From: JBCBSZ01 sp039185015
GTDB taxonomy: Bacteria > Actinomycetota > Acidimicrobiia > Acidimicrobiales > Poriferisodalaceae
Direction of reading: 5' to 3'
Length of the DNA stretch: 64,000 bases
NCBI GenBank assembly: GCA_039185015.1
Contig: JBCDAU010000014.1
Coordinates: forward strand, 66,384 to 130,383
A program made the position numbers and the translations under genes. Under the pieces are notes generated by a model. The model was given only the letters and a program-made list of their open reading frames with translations, was not told the origin of the DNA and did no database searches. This document shows positions 7,854 to 16,301 of the stretch, piece by piece. How positions within the stretch are numbered: position 1 is the first letter of the stretch; every line of letters begins with the position of its first letter.

Positions 7854-9338
7854 GTGGCCGGCGCCGGCGCGAAGCTCACCCAGGAGGAGATCGATGCGCT
7901 CATCGCGGGCGCGCAGTCCGCTGCTCTGCCCGCGCCCGTCGAGCCGCTCGCGCCGCCCGCCGTCCGCCGCCGTCGCCGCACCTCGACGCGGGCACCCCGT
8001 TCGCCGATGCCCCATCTCGACGATCGGGCGACCCGACTCGCGTCCGAGTCCGGATGCCGGATCGAGGGCCGCGTGGCTCGCGTCGTCGGTCACGAGATCG
8101 AGCTGCGGGGCTTGCGCCTGCGGGTCGGCGAGCAGATCGACATCCACGTGGGGTCAGAGGTCCGACCCGGCGCGGTCGTCGGGATCGATGCCCGAGGCGC
8201 TCGTGCGCTCGTGCTCGGTCCGACCGAGGGCATTGGCAAGGGTGATCGTGTCGTCGCTCGGCCGGACGGCCACGGTGTCGTCGTCTCCGGGGAGCTGCTC
8301 GGTCGCGTGATCGACGCGACCGGAGCGCCCCTCGACGGCCGCGGTCCGGTCAGCGGTCGTCGGGTTCCCCTGACCAACCCCGTGCCGCAGCCGCTCGCTC
8401 GACGTCGCATCACCGAACCGTTGCCGATGGGTGTGCGTGTGCTCGACTCGCTGTGCACCGCCGCCCGGGGCCAGCGCCTGGGGCTGTTCGGGGGCAGTGG
8501 TGTCGGCAAGTCGACGCTGCTCGGGATGATGGCGGCCGGCACCGCTGCCGATGTCACCGTCGTCGCGCTGATCGGGGAGCGGGGCCGTGAGGTCAGGGAG
8601 TTCGTGGAGGACGAGCTCGGCCCCGAGGCGCTCGCCCGGTCGGTGGTGATCGTCGCCACGTCCGATCAGCCGCCGTTGGTCCGCTTGCGCGCCGGCGAGG
8701 TCGCCACCCGCATCGCCGAGTGGTTCGCCGATGAGGGCAACGACGTCCTGCTCCTGTTCGACTCGCTCACCCGGATGGCCATGGCGCAGCGCGACGTCGG
8801 CCTCGCCGCCGGCGAGCCGCCGACCGCTCGTGGCTACACGCCGTCGGTGTTCTCGATGCTGCCCAACCTGCTCGAGCGAACCGGCCCGCGCGAGCGGGGC
8901 ACGGTGACGGGCTTCTACACCGTGCTGGTCGACGGCGACGACATGAACGACCCCATCGCGGACGCGGCCCGCGGCATCCTCGACGGTCACATCGTGCTCG
9001 ACCGGCGGCTGGCGACCGAGGGTCGGTACCCGGCCATCGACCCGCTCGCCTCGCTCAGCCGACTCCAGGCCAAGGTGCTGCCGGCGGAGGTCCGAGACCT
9101 GACGATCACGATCCGCGCCGCCCTGGCGGCGCTCGAGGAGGTGCGCGACCTGGTCGAGGTCGGCGCCTACGTCCCGGGCACGAACCCCGTCGCCGACCGG
9201 GCCCTGGCCGCCCGCGACGACGTGATCTCGTTCCTCAAGCAGGGCGTCGAGGAGCGGCCGGACTTCGAGGAGACCTTCCGTCAGCTGGCCGTCCTGGCCG
9301 ATCGACTCGCGCCGGAGGGCCTCGATGGCGCGGCGTGA
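7854..9338 (+). CDS. fliI: Flagellum-specific export ATPase FliI with a FliM-like N-terminal extension
   Basis: 494 aa from the GTG at 7854, which has GAGG six nt upstream. The hexameric ATPase powers and gates the flagellar type III export apparatus with FliH and FliJ. Walker A GGSGVGKST (~213-221), Walker B VLLLFDSLTRMA (~285-296), and the F1-beta-like core are intact. Oddity: residues 8-18 are LTQEEIDALIA, the FliM/FliY CheY-binding type motif, followed by a Pro/Arg-rich linker to ~52, before the normal FliI sequence begins around MPHLDDR. In other FliIs this end binds FliH. An ATG at 8007 would remove the extension, but the frame is open and well biased from 7854. fliH lies far away at 43671. 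Confidence 0.93.
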   Translation: MAGAGAKLTQEEIDALIAGAQSAALPAPVEPLAPPAVRRRRRTSTRAPRSPMPHLDDRATRLASESGCRIEGRVARVVGHEIELRGLRLRVGEQIDIHVGSEVRPGAVVGIDARGARALVLGPTEGIGKGDRVVARPDGHGVVVSGELLGRVIDATGAPLDGRGPVSGRRVPLTNPVPQPLARRRITEPLPMGVRVLDSLCTAARGQRLGLFGGSGVGKSTLLGMMAAGTAADVTVVALIGERGREVREFVEDELGPEALARSVVIVATSDQPPLVRLRAGEVATRIAEWFADEGNDVLLLFDSLTRMAMAQRDVGLAAGEPPTARGYTPSVFSMLPNLLERTGPRERGTVTGFYTVLVDGDDMNDPIADAARGILDGHIVLDRRLATEGRYPAIDPLASLSRLQAKVLPAEVRDLTITIRAALAALEEVRDLVEVGAYVPGTNPVADRALAARDDVISFLKQGVEERPDFEETFRQLAVLADRLAPEGLDGAA

Positions 9339-9774
9339 CGCACTGAAGTCGGTCCTCCGACTCCGCAAGATCCGCGAGCAGCAGGCCGAGGCCGAGGTCG
9401 CCGAGCACCGGCGCAAGGTCGAGGCGGCGCGCGCCGAACTGCAACGCCGCCGCGCGGCGGTGGAGGAGCAGCGGGCCCCCGAGCTCCAGGCCATGGAGGC
9501 CGCCCGACTCCGGGCGTTGCAGCTGAGCGGCGTCCGCTCGGTGGAGATGGTCGAGCTGGCCCGTGAGGAGGTTCGCAAGGCGGTCGACGAGCTCGACGCC
9601 GCGACCCAGCGCTGGTCGTCGGCGTCCGCCGGTCGCAAGACCGCTGAACGGCTGAGTGACCGTCGCCGGGCCGACGCCGCCGCAGTGGCGTTGCGGGCGA
9701 GCCACAAGTCGCTCGACGAACTGGTGATGCTGCTGCGGGCCCACCGCCAGCAGGGTGAGGAGGCTGCGGAGTGA
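9325..9774 (+). CDS. fliJ: Flagellar export protein FliJ
   Basis: 149 aa, one long charged coiled coil from residue ~4 to the end (heptads of Arg/Glu/Ala/Leu), the expected length and position for FliJ, the stalk-like protein that links the FliI hexamer to FlhA and recycles export chaperones. The N-terminal LKSVLRLRKIREQQAE is a typical FliJ start. It overlaps fliI by 14 nt and the next gene by GTGA. Coiled-coil proteins give weak homology, so the call rests on structure plus location. Confidence 0.85.
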   Translation: MARRDALKSVLRLRKIREQQAEAEVAEHRRKVEAARAELQRRRAAVEEQRAPELQAMEAARLRALQLSGVRSVEMVELAREEVRKAVDELDAATQRWSSASAGRKTAERLSDRRRADAAAVALRASHKSLDELVMLLRAHRQQGEEAAE

Positions 9775-10484
9775 GCGCCATCGACCGCATCGATCAGATC
9801 CGGGCCAGCGTCGACCTCGGCCGGACGATCCTCAACGGCGGCGTGTCGTTCGAGCAGATGCTCGCCGACGCACCCATGGGCGGGCCCCGCCTCGACATCC
9901 CGTCGGATCCGCTCGCGCTCGAGGCGCGGCGGATCGGCCTCGACGCCGTGCTCGAGTCGCTGGGTCAGACGAGCACCGACACCGACGCCGACCCGTCGGT
10001 CGGTGGATCGATCTCGGGTGAAGCGACCGAATCGGTCGATCCGTCCACGAGCGCCGACGACCTCGAGACGGGGGAGTGGGTGTCGCGCCTGCCGGAGCGG
10101 GGTCAGGCGTGGGCCGAGGAGATCACCGCCGCCGCTCAGCGCCACGGTGTCGAGCCGGAGCTGTTCGCCGCCCTGGTCTGGTCGGAGTCCGCCTTCGACC
10201 CCGAGGCCGTGTCGTCGGCCGGTGCGATCGGCCTCGCCCAGCTCATGCCGGGCACCGCCGACGAGCTCGGCGTCGATCCGCGGGACCCACTGCAGAACCT
10301 CGACGGTGGTGCGCGCTACCTCAGCCAGCAGCTGGGTCGCTTCGGCACCTTCGAGCTCGGCCTCGCCGCCTACAACGCCGGTCCCGGCCGGGTCTCACAG
10401 GCCGGTGGCGTTCCCGCGATCGCCGAGACCCAGGCCTACGTCCAGGTCGTCCTCGACCGCTACGTCCGACTCCGGGGGTCCTGA
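9771..10484 (+). CDS. Flagellar lytic transglycosylase (SLT domain)
   Basis: 237 aa. Residues ~110-235 are a lysozyme-like SLT domain: AAQRHGVEPELFAALVWSES with the catalytic Glu in SES, then SSAGAIGLAQLMPGTA, NLDGGARYLSQQL and GLAAYNAGPGRV. It cleaves glycan strands so the rod can cross the peptidoglycan. There is no signal peptide; the N-terminal ~50 residues (IDRIDQIRASVD...FEQML) probably act as a flagellar export signal, and a Ser/Thr/Asp-rich linker follows. The N-terminal segment resembles the start of the small protein at 35295. It stands where Gram-negatives would use the FlgJ muramidase. Coupled to fliJ and fliK by overlapping start/stop codons. Confidence 0.9.
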   Translation: MSAIDRIDQIRASVDLGRTILNGGVSFEQMLADAPMGGPRLDIPSDPLALEARRIGLDAVLESLGQTSTDTDADPSVGGSISGEATESVDPSTSADDLETGEWVSRLPERGQAWAEEITAAAQRHGVEPELFAALVWSESAFDPEAVSSAGAIGLAQLMPGTADELGVDPRDPLQNLDGGARYLSQQLGRFGTFELGLAAYNAGPGRVSQAGGVPAIAETQAYVQVVLDRYVRLRGS

Positions 10485-11950
10485 TGACCGCACCGATCGT
10501 CCCCATGTTCGCGCCGACGCCCAGCGAGGCACGGGTGGTCGTGCCCGAGCGCCGCTCGTTCGAGCGCACGCTCGACCGTGCCGAACGTGGCGCCGGCCGA
10601 CGAACCCAGCGGCGCGATGGCGACGACGGCGCCCACCGCTCCGAGACCCCGTCTCGACCGGAGCGTCCGGACCGCCCCGACACCGACGATCGGGTCGAGT
10701 CGGCCGATCGCCCCGACACCGATGCGCGGGCTGAGTCGGCCGAGCGCGCCGAGCCGACCGACGAGGTCGATGCCGAGCGTCCGATCGATGCGGTTGCCGA
10801 GGAGGAGCGCACCACCGACCTCGATCACAGCAGCACCGACTCCGAACAGGCCGCCGCCGTGGACCTTGGAGGCGCGCGAGCGGCCGATCTCGGAGACGGA
10901 GCGGCGCCGAGCGAGACCGGTGAGGACGATCTCGCCGCTCTGCTCGGACTGGCCCAGGGTCCGGTCGCGACCACCCCGACGGCCGCCGAGGCGACGGGCG
11001 ACGTCGCGGCCGTCACGACGGAGGACGGTGCGGTGGCGCCGGCCGCTCCTGCGCCCGAGGTCGGTGCCGAGCTCGGCGAGGCCGCTGAGGTTCTCGCGGG
11101 GGAGCAGCCGACGGCGACCGAGATCCCGACCGAGTCGACCGAGGCCCCGCCGACCTCCACGGCCGAGGAGCTCGTCGGTGAGACCGCCGAGACCCCCGAG
11201 ACGCCGGCAGAGGTGAGCATCGGTGCCGACGTCGACGCCGGGCCGGTCGACGCCGCCAACGAGGACGCTGCCGAGAGCAGCGCAGCCGAGGACGCCGGCT
11301 CGCCCGTCGGCGACGACCCGCAGGCGGGTGACCCCGGCACCGGTACCGAGACCACCCCCGACCACACCGCTGGTGAGCGGCCGTCCGGCGACGATGCCGC
11401 CGGTCCGCCGGTCGACGACGGCGCACCGGCGCCCGCGCCGGTTCCGGCGCCCACCCAGGCAGCCAACGCCGATCAGGCTGCGGCCAACGGACCTCGCGTG
11501 GAGACCGGCGTCGCTGCGACCGCGCCGGCGGGCAACGCGGCGTCGAGTCCGCACGCCCCCGCCGCACCGACGCCCACCACGATGGCGTCGACCGTGCAGC
11601 GGATCATGGAGGTCGTCGAGGAGATCAACCGGCAGACCCCCGCCCGCTCCATGACCATCGAGCTGAGCGAGCTCGATGGTGTCAGGGTCCAGGTCTCGAT
11701 GGAGGGCGGGGCGGTCCGCCTCCGCTTCCTCGATGATCTGCCCCAGGACCAGCGACGTCTCCTCGAACGCGAGATGGAGCGCTCGCTGGCCGACCGTGGG
11801 CTCGACCTGCATCAGGAGAGCGGCGGTCGTCGTCGCCCCGACCACGAGCAGACCGAGCCGACCTGGGTGCCACTCGACTCCGGTCGGGTGCTGCGCCCCT
11901 CGATGTCCCCCCGTCAACCCGCCGATGCCGAACGAGGAGTTCGCCTGTGA
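10484..11950 (+). CDS. fliK: Flagellar hook-length control protein FliK
   Basis: 488 aa. The first ~365 residues are low-complexity (Ala/Pro/Glu/Asp/Thr-rich), as expected of the secreted ruler part. Residues ~366-450 form the C-terminal substrate-switch domain: a helix (STVQRIMEVVEEINRQ), then SMTIELSELDGVRVQVSMEGG, GAVRLRFL and a helix LLEREMERSLADRGL. This domain contacts FlhB to switch export from hook to filament subunits when the hook is complete. Position before flgD and flgE is canonical. The partner FlhB here has an unusual autocleavage motif (see 27515). Confidence 0.88.
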   Translation: MTAPIVPMFAPTPSEARVVVPERRSFERTLDRAERGAGRRTQRRDGDDGAHRSETPSRPERPDRPDTDDRVESADRPDTDARAESAERAEPTDEVDAERPIDAVAEEERTTDLDHSSTDSEQAAAVDLGGARAADLGDGAAPSETGEDDLAALLGLAQGPVATTPTAAEATGDVAAVTTEDGAVAPAAPAPEVGAELGEAAEVLAGEQPTATEIPTESTEAPPTSTAEELVGETAETPETPAEVSIGADVDAGPVDAANEDAAESSAAEDAGSPVGDDPQAGDPGTGTETTPDHTAGERPSGDDAAGPPVDDGAPAPAPVPAPTQAANADQAAANGPRVETGVAATAPAGNAASSPHAPAAPTPTTMASTVQRIMEVVEEINRQTPARSMTIELSELDGVRVQVSMEGGAVRLRFLDDLPQDQRRLLEREMERSLADRGLDLHQESGGRRRPDHEQTEPTWVPLDSGRVLRPSMSPRQPADAERGVRL

Positions 11951-11990
11951 TGCCGTCGTCGACACCAGCACGCACCCGGGGGGACGAACG

Positions 11991-12464
11991 ATGATCAACG
12001 CCGTCGATCCCGCCCTCACCGAGACGGCGAGCGAGTCCGCGCTCTTCGACGGACTCGGCGGTGACGCCTTCCTGCAGCTGCTGATCGCGCAGCTCCAGTA
12101 CCAGGATCCGCTCGCGCCGACCGACCCCTCGTCGATGCTCGAGCAGACCTCTCAGTTCGCCAACGTCGAGGCCGTCCAGAAGCTCAACGAGCTCCAGACC
12201 CAGCTCCTCGGCTTCTCCCAGTTCCAGACCGCGGCCGCGATGATCGGCTCGCAGGTCACCGCCGAGGACGCGAACCTCGGCGCCATCACCGGTCAGGTCG
12301 TCGGCGTCACCGCCACACCGACCGGCCCCGTGCTCCGCCTCGCCGGCGGCACCGAGGTCGACGTCCGCGACGTGCTCGCCGTCGACCTCACCCCCGGCGA
12401 CGACCCGACCTCATCCACCGGCACCGACACCGGCGCCACCACGGAAGGATCCACCACCTCATGA
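11991..12464 (+). CDS. flgD: Flagellar hook capping protein FlgD
   Basis: 157 aa. FlgD caps the growing hook and is discarded afterwards. The N-terminal half has the signature DAFLQLLIAQLQYQDPLAPTD followed by LEQTSQFANVEAVQKL, and the next segment LLGFSQFQTAAAMIGSQV is also typical. The C-terminal half (~90-140) is a short beta domain, GTEVDVRDVLAV; the tail is Thr/Ser-rich. It lacks the large second beta domain of enteric FlgD, giving the shorter form common in Gram-positives. ATG preceded by GGGGGGACG. Overlaps flgE by four nt. Confidence 0.93.
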   Translation: MINAVDPALTETASESALFDGLGGDAFLQLLIAQLQYQDPLAPTDPSSMLEQTSQFANVEAVQKLNELQTQLLGFSQFQTAAAMIGSQVTAEDANLGAITGQVVGVTATPTGPVLRLAGGTEVDVRDVLAVDLTPGDDPTSSTGTDTGATTEGSTTS

Positions 12465-13687
12465 TGCGCTCGATGTTCTCCGGCGTCTCCGGCCTGCGCT
12501 CCCATCAGACGATGATGGACGTGGTCGGCAACAACATCTCCAACGTCAACACTCCGGGTTTCAAGGCCTCGCAGGTGACGTTCACCGAGACGCTGTCCCA
12601 GATCCTTCGCGGCCCGGCCGGTGCCACCGACGAACGAGGCGGTATCAACCCGATCCAGATCGGCCTCGGTGTGAAGGTCGCCGGTGTGGAGGGCATCTTC
12701 ACCCAGGGCGCTTCCCAGGTGACCGGTCGGACCACCGATCTCGCGATCCAGGGGTCGGGCTTCTTCATCGTGAACTCCGGAGACACGGAGTTCTTCACCC
12801 GCAACGGGTCGTTCGGCTTCGACGAGATCGGCAACCTGGTCACCAGTCAGGGTCTGACCGTGCAGGGGTGGACCGCCGACGCCGCGGGCGCGATCGACCC
12901 CGCCGCCCCGGTCGACGACATCCGCCTGCCCATCGGCCAGGTGATCGACCCGATCGTGACCTCTCAGGTCGACCTCGGCGGCAACCTCGACGCCGACGCC
13001 GTGGTCGGGGCCACGACCACCACGTCGATCAACGTGTTCGACTCGATCGGCAACGCCCACGAGGTCGTGTTCACGCTGCAGAAGACCGCGGCCAACACGT
13101 GGTCCGCTGCAGCTGGCATCGACGGGACGACCTACACGCTGACCCCGGCAACGCTCACCTTCAACACCGACGGAACGCTGGCCGCGCCGACGACCATGGC
13201 CTTCAGCGGCTTCACCCCGCCGGGTGCCGCGGCCATGGCGTTCAACGTCGTCCTCAACGGCCCGTCCTCGACGGTCCAGTTCGGCGGCTCCACCACGCTG
13301 GAGGCCGTCTCCCAGGACGGCCAGGCCATCGGCTTCCTCCGAGACTTCGCCATCGCCGACGACGGTTCGATCTTCGGCCAGTTCTCCAACGGCGAGAGCA
13401 AGGTCCTCGGTCGGATCGCGACTGCATCGTTCAACAACCCGGCCGGTCTGCAGCGTCAGGGCGACTCGAACTTCATCCAGACGACCAACTCCGGCGAACC
13501 GCTGGTCGGCGCCCCCGGTTCCGGCAACCGTGGTCTGCTCTCGGCCGGCACCCTGGAGATGTCGAACGTCGACCTCGCTCGCGAGTTCACCAACCTGATC
13601 ATCGCCCAGCGTGGCTTCCAGGCGAACTCACGGGTCATCACCACCTCCGACGAGATGCTCTCGGAGCTGGTGAACCTGAAGCGATGA
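12461..13687 (+). CDS. flgE: Flagellar hook protein FlgE
   Basis: 408 aa, main subunit of the hook. The N terminus (FSGVSGLRSHQTMMDVVGNN then ISNVNTPGFK) and C terminus (EMSNVDLAREFTNLIIAQRG then FQANSRVITT) are the paired helices shared by rod and hook proteins; the middle carries DLAIQGSGFFIV and the FlgE-type domain with VVFTLQK and PGAAAMAFNVVL. The length and central domain favour FlgE over FlgG. No flgF or flgG is present in the window, so the distal rod must be encoded elsewhere. Last gene of operon A; a strong hairpin follows 34 nt after its stop. Confidence 0.92.
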   Translation: MMRSMFSGVSGLRSHQTMMDVVGNNISNVNTPGFKASQVTFTETLSQILRGPAGATDERGGINPIQIGLGVKVAGVEGIFTQGASQVTGRTTDLAIQGSGFFIVNSGDTEFFTRNGSFGFDEIGNLVTSQGLTVQGWTADAAGAIDPAAPVDDIRLPIGQVIDPIVTSQVDLGGNLDADAVVGATTTTSINVFDSIGNAHEVVFTLQKTAANTWSAAAGIDGTTYTLTPATLTFNTDGTLAAPTTMAFSGFTPPGAAAMAFNVVLNGPSSTVQFGGSTTLEAVSQDGQAIGFLRDFAIADDGSIFGQFSNGESKVLGRIATASFNNPAGLQRQGDSNFIQTTNSGEPLVGAPGSGNRGLLSAGTLEMSNVDLAREFTNLIIAQRGFQANSRVITTSDEMLSELVNLKR

Positions 13688-13720
13688 GCTGATGCGCTGA
13701 GCGCGCTGCTCACCGTGGAT

Positions 13721-13755
13721 GGAGGCCCGGGCGCTGGGGGGCGGCCCGGGCCTCC
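13721..13755 (+). terminator. Strong hairpin ending operon A
   Basis: Perfect 12-bp inverted repeat GGAGGCCCGGGC (13721-13732) and GCCCGGGCCTCC (13744-13755) with an 11-nt loop, 34 nt after the flgE stop, followed by a few T residues. Likely intrinsic terminator, in the GC-rich actinobacterial style with little U-tract. Confidence 0.65.
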
Positions 13756-13769
13756 TTCGCGTTCCCAGT

Positions 13770-13975
13770 TCGTGCCCGGCGTGGGTCCCGGAGCCCACGC
13801 CTCCTCCCGGTGTCCTCGCCGCTGGAGCGGCTGCGGCCGGGCCGTGTTCATTCCCGGGCGGGGCCCCGGAGCCCCACCCTCCTCCCGGTGTCCTCGCCCT
13901 GGCGGGCTGCGGCCGGGCCGTGTTCGTTCCCGGGCGGGGCCCCGGAGCCCCACCCGGGCCGTGTTCCTCCCCGAG
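13770..13975 (+). repeat. Dispersed two-hairpin repeat, three to four degenerate tandem copies
   Basis: Same family as 2747-2937. The first copy has stem GGCGTGGG/CCCACGCC (13778-13785 with 13794-13801) and second hairpin GCCGCT-GG-AGCGGC (13818-13831); further copies begin near 13841, 13917 and (truncated) 13958 with stems built from GGGGC/GCCCC and GCCC/GGGC. Stem sequences differ between copies but pairing is kept. It fills the gap between operon A and the flbD promoter. Confidence 0.8.
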
Positions 13976-14001
13976 GGACGACGGACACGCTGCAGAGCCG
14001 C

Positions 14002-14028
14002 TTAGGCGAAGCGCTCGCGAACCGACAG
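14002..14028 (+). promoter_or_regulatory. Sigma-28-type promoter of the flbD-mot operon
   Basis: TTAG at 14002-14005 and ACCGACAG at 14021-14028, spacer 15 nt, about 80 nt upstream of the flbD GTG. Confidence 0.55.
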
Positions 14029-14106
14029 GAGGGACACAGCTCGATGCCGGTGCAGGACGCGCCGGGAGCACCGAATTCCGATCCGCAGGGCACATGGAGG
14101 TGCGCC

Positions 14107-14361
14107 GTGATCCTCGTTCATCGACTCAAGGGTGAGCCGCTGTTCGTCAACAGCGATCTCATCGAGACCATCGAGGCCACTCCCGACACCGTCATCAGCC
14201 TCGCCGACGGTCGCAAGATCGTCGTCTCCGAGGCCCCTGACGAGGTGGTCGACGCCGCTCGTCGGTACCGGGCCTCGGTGATCGTCGCCACCGACGAGCT
14301 GCGCGAGCTGGCCGGTCACACCGCCGACCTCGTCGTCCTCCCGATCGCCCAGGAGGACTGA
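14107..14361 (+). CDS. flbD: Flagellar FlbD family protein
   Basis: 84 aa. FlbD (SwrD in Bacillus) is a small protein next to motA that raises flagellar motor power. It matches the family well: VILVHRLKGEPLFVNSDLIE, then TIEATPDTVISLADGRKIVV. I start it at the GTG at 14107 (GGAG seven nt upstream) because FlbD proteins begin with this M/V-I-x-L segment. An in-frame ATG at 14044 follows AGGAGG, but that AGGAGG overlaps the putative -10 element and the intervening codons lack the usual G/C third-position bias. Four nt before motA. Confidence 0.88.
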   Translation: MILVHRLKGEPLFVNSDLIETIEATPDTVISLADGRKIVVSEAPDEVVDAARRYRASVIVATDELRELAGHTADLVVLPIAQED

Positions 14362-14364
14362 TCC

Positions 14365-15150
14365 ATGGATCCGTTGACCCTGGTCGGCCTCGGCCTCATC
14401 CTCGTCGCGATCGTCGCCTCGACGATCATGGACGGGAACAGCTTCGGCGGACTCATCGGGCCGTCGTCGCTGGTCATGGTGCTCTTCGGAGCTCTGGGCG
14501 GTGCGCTGGCCGGCTTCCGGATCCCGGACGCCGCCAAGCTGCCCAAGGGCCTCATCATCGCGTTCACCGGGTCGCCGCCCGAGCCGGACGAGGTCGTGAC
14601 CCAGCTCATGAACTTCGCCGAAGCGGCCCGCCGCGAGGGCATCCTCGCCCTCGAGCAGGGCCTCGGCACCGTGGACGACGCCTTCATGAAGGCCGGCCTG
14701 CAGATGGTCGTCGACGGCGTCGAGGGCGATGTCGTGCGCGACGTCATGGAGACCGAGCTCGAGTCCATGGAGGCCCGTCACAACCTCGTGATCGACCTGT
14801 TCGCCAAGCTCGCCCAGTACGCGCCGGTGATGGGGCTCATCGGCACCGTGATCGGCCTCATCAACATGCTCGGCAACCTGTCGGACCCCGAGTCGCTCGG
14901 TAGTGGCATGGCCCTCGCGCTGCTCACCACGCTCTACGGCTCGTTCTTCTCGAACGCGATCTTCAACCCGATCGCCATGAAGCTGAAGCGGCTCCACGCC
15001 ATGGAGGTCGCGACCCGCGAGCTGACCATCGAGGGGATCATGGCGGTCCGCGAGGGCGCGAGCCCTCGGCTGCTCGTGGAGAAGCTCGAAGCTCGGCTCG
15101 AGCCCGCCCAACGCGTCGGTGCCAAGGCGCGCATGGGCGAGGCCGCCTGA
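14365..15150 (+). CDS. motA: Flagellar motor stator protein MotA
   Basis: 261 aa. Four membrane helices: ~4-22, ~30-50, and two near 150-172 and 178-200, with a large cytosolic loop between the second and third. The third/fourth helix signature APVMGLIGTVIGLINML is intact, including the conserved Pro. With MotB it forms the ion-conducting stator that drives the motor; the sequence does not itself prove proton versus sodium use. Loop residues EGILALE and the basic VMETELESMEARH segment match the FliG-contacting region. Confidence 0.94.
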   Translation: MDPLTLVGLGLILVAIVASTIMDGNSFGGLIGPSSLVMVLFGALGGALAGFRIPDAAKLPKGLIIAFTGSPPEPDEVVTQLMNFAEAARREGILALEQGLGTVDDAFMKAGLQMVVDGVEGDVVRDVMETELESMEARHNLVIDLFAKLAQYAPVMGLIGTVIGLINMLGNLSDPESLGSGMALALLTTLYGSFFSNAIFNPIAMKLKRLHAMEVATRELTIEGIMAVREGASPRLLVEKLEARLEPAQRVGAKARMGEAA

Positions 15151-15168
15151 TCCGGGAGCGGCGCAGCG

Positions 15169-16299
15169 ATGGCCCGCAAGCACAAGTGCCCGGAGCTCGA
15201 AGAAGACAACTTCATGACCACGTACGCCGACATGGTGACGTTGCTCATGGCGTTCTTCGTGCTGCTGTTCGCCATGTCGACGGTCGACGAGGCCAAGTTC
15301 ATCGTCCTGCTCAAGGGCCTCGAGGAGAACTTCGGCAACTCGACCCTGCAGTCCGGCGTGCTGAACGGTGGCGAGAGCATCCTCGGTGCCAACCTCGAGG
15401 CCGGCAGCGCGATCCCCATCCCCGGCGGATCGCTCTTCCTGGACTCGACCACCGAGATCGTCGACGACGACCGCGAGGACTCACCCGACGACGGCACGGA
15501 CGACGAAGATGGCGAGGAGTCCGACGGTGAGGACAGCCCGGGTGTCTCCGAGGACGAGTTCCTCGATCGCTCCGAGCTCGAGGAGCTGCAGGCCCGCCTG
15601 GAGCTCGTGCTCGAGGCGGAAGGCCGCCGCGACGAGGTGAACTTCCGCTTCGACGAGCGCGGGCTGGTCATCGCCGTGGCCACCGACGACGTCCTCTTCG
15701 CCAGCGGCAGCGCCGAGCTCCAGGACGTGGAGGGCGTGCTCGACGTCATCGCGCCCGAGATCGTCGACATCCCCAACGCCTTGTTCGTGGACGGCCACAC
15801 CGATGACATCCCGTTCCCGAGCCTGGAGTACACGAACCGCAACCTCTCGGCCGACCGGGCGATCGCCGTCTCGGCCGAGCTCGAGCGGACCTACGGCGTC
15901 GCCGCCGACCGGCTGATCCCTGCGGGCTACGGCGAGTGGCGCCCGATCGCCGACAACTCGACCGAGGCGGGCCGCGCAGCCAATCGTCGGGTCGAGCTGG
16001 TCGTCGCTGCGGGCGGATCCGGTTCGTCCGAGCAGTTCACCGAGGACCTGGCCGAGGAAGCGGAGCCGCCCGAGGTCGTGATCGGCGATCCGGAGGACGC
16101 TCCGGACAGCCTCGTGCCCGATGAGCCCGGTGATGCCCCGGCGGTCGAGCCGGAGGTCGTCGACGAACGCCCGACCGACGGCGATGACGTCGTCGTGCCG
16201 CCCTTCCCGTTCGACGACGAAACCTCATCGCAGGGAGTCGAGGTGCCGACAGGGCCGGTGACGGAGGACGCGCTGCCAAACGACGGCGGCGGGAGCTGA
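15169..16299 (+). CDS. motB: Flagellar motor stator protein MotB with long acidic extensions
   Basis: 376 aa. One membrane helix (~18-38) with TTYADMVTLLMAFFVLLFAMS; Asp21 is the ion-carrying residue. Residues ~175-285 form the OmpA-like peptidoglycan-binding domain (VDGHTDD, NRNLSADRAIAV, GYGEWRPIADN, NRRVELVV). Between them is a very acidic linker (~103-130, mostly Asp/Glu). After the OmpA domain comes a ~90 residue acidic/Pro-rich tail absent from E. coli MotB (308 aa). The extra segments may span a thick wall; this is inference. Start at ATG 15169. Confidence 0.93.
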   Translation: MARKHKCPELEEDNFMTTYADMVTLLMAFFVLLFAMSTVDEAKFIVLLKGLEENFGNSTLQSGVLNGGESILGANLEAGSAIPIPGGSLFLDSTTEIVDDDREDSPDDGTDDEDGEESDGEDSPGVSEDEFLDRSELEELQARLELVLEAEGRRDEVNFRFDERGLVIAVATDDVLFASGSAELQDVEGVLDVIAPEIVDIPNALFVDGHTDDIPFPSLEYTNRNLSADRAIAVSAELERTYGVAADRLIPAGYGEWRPIADNSTEAGRAANRRVELVVAAGGSGSSEQFTEDLAEEAEPPEVVIGDPEDAPDSLVPDEPGDAPAVEPEVVDERPTDGDDVVVPPFPFDDETSSQGVEVPTGPVTEDALPNDGGGS

Positions 16300-16301
16300 C
16301 G

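Noticed and set aside
8154..10145. Long minus-strand open frame (663 aa) opposite fliI, fliJ and the transglycosylase
   Set aside because: Antisense shadow from strong G/C third-position bias; plus-strand genes in all of this span have clear family matches.
14044..14106. Longer FlbD starting at ATG 14044 after AGGAGG
   Set aside because: Codons lack third-position bias, the family starts at the later GTG, and the AGGAGG overlaps the putative -10.
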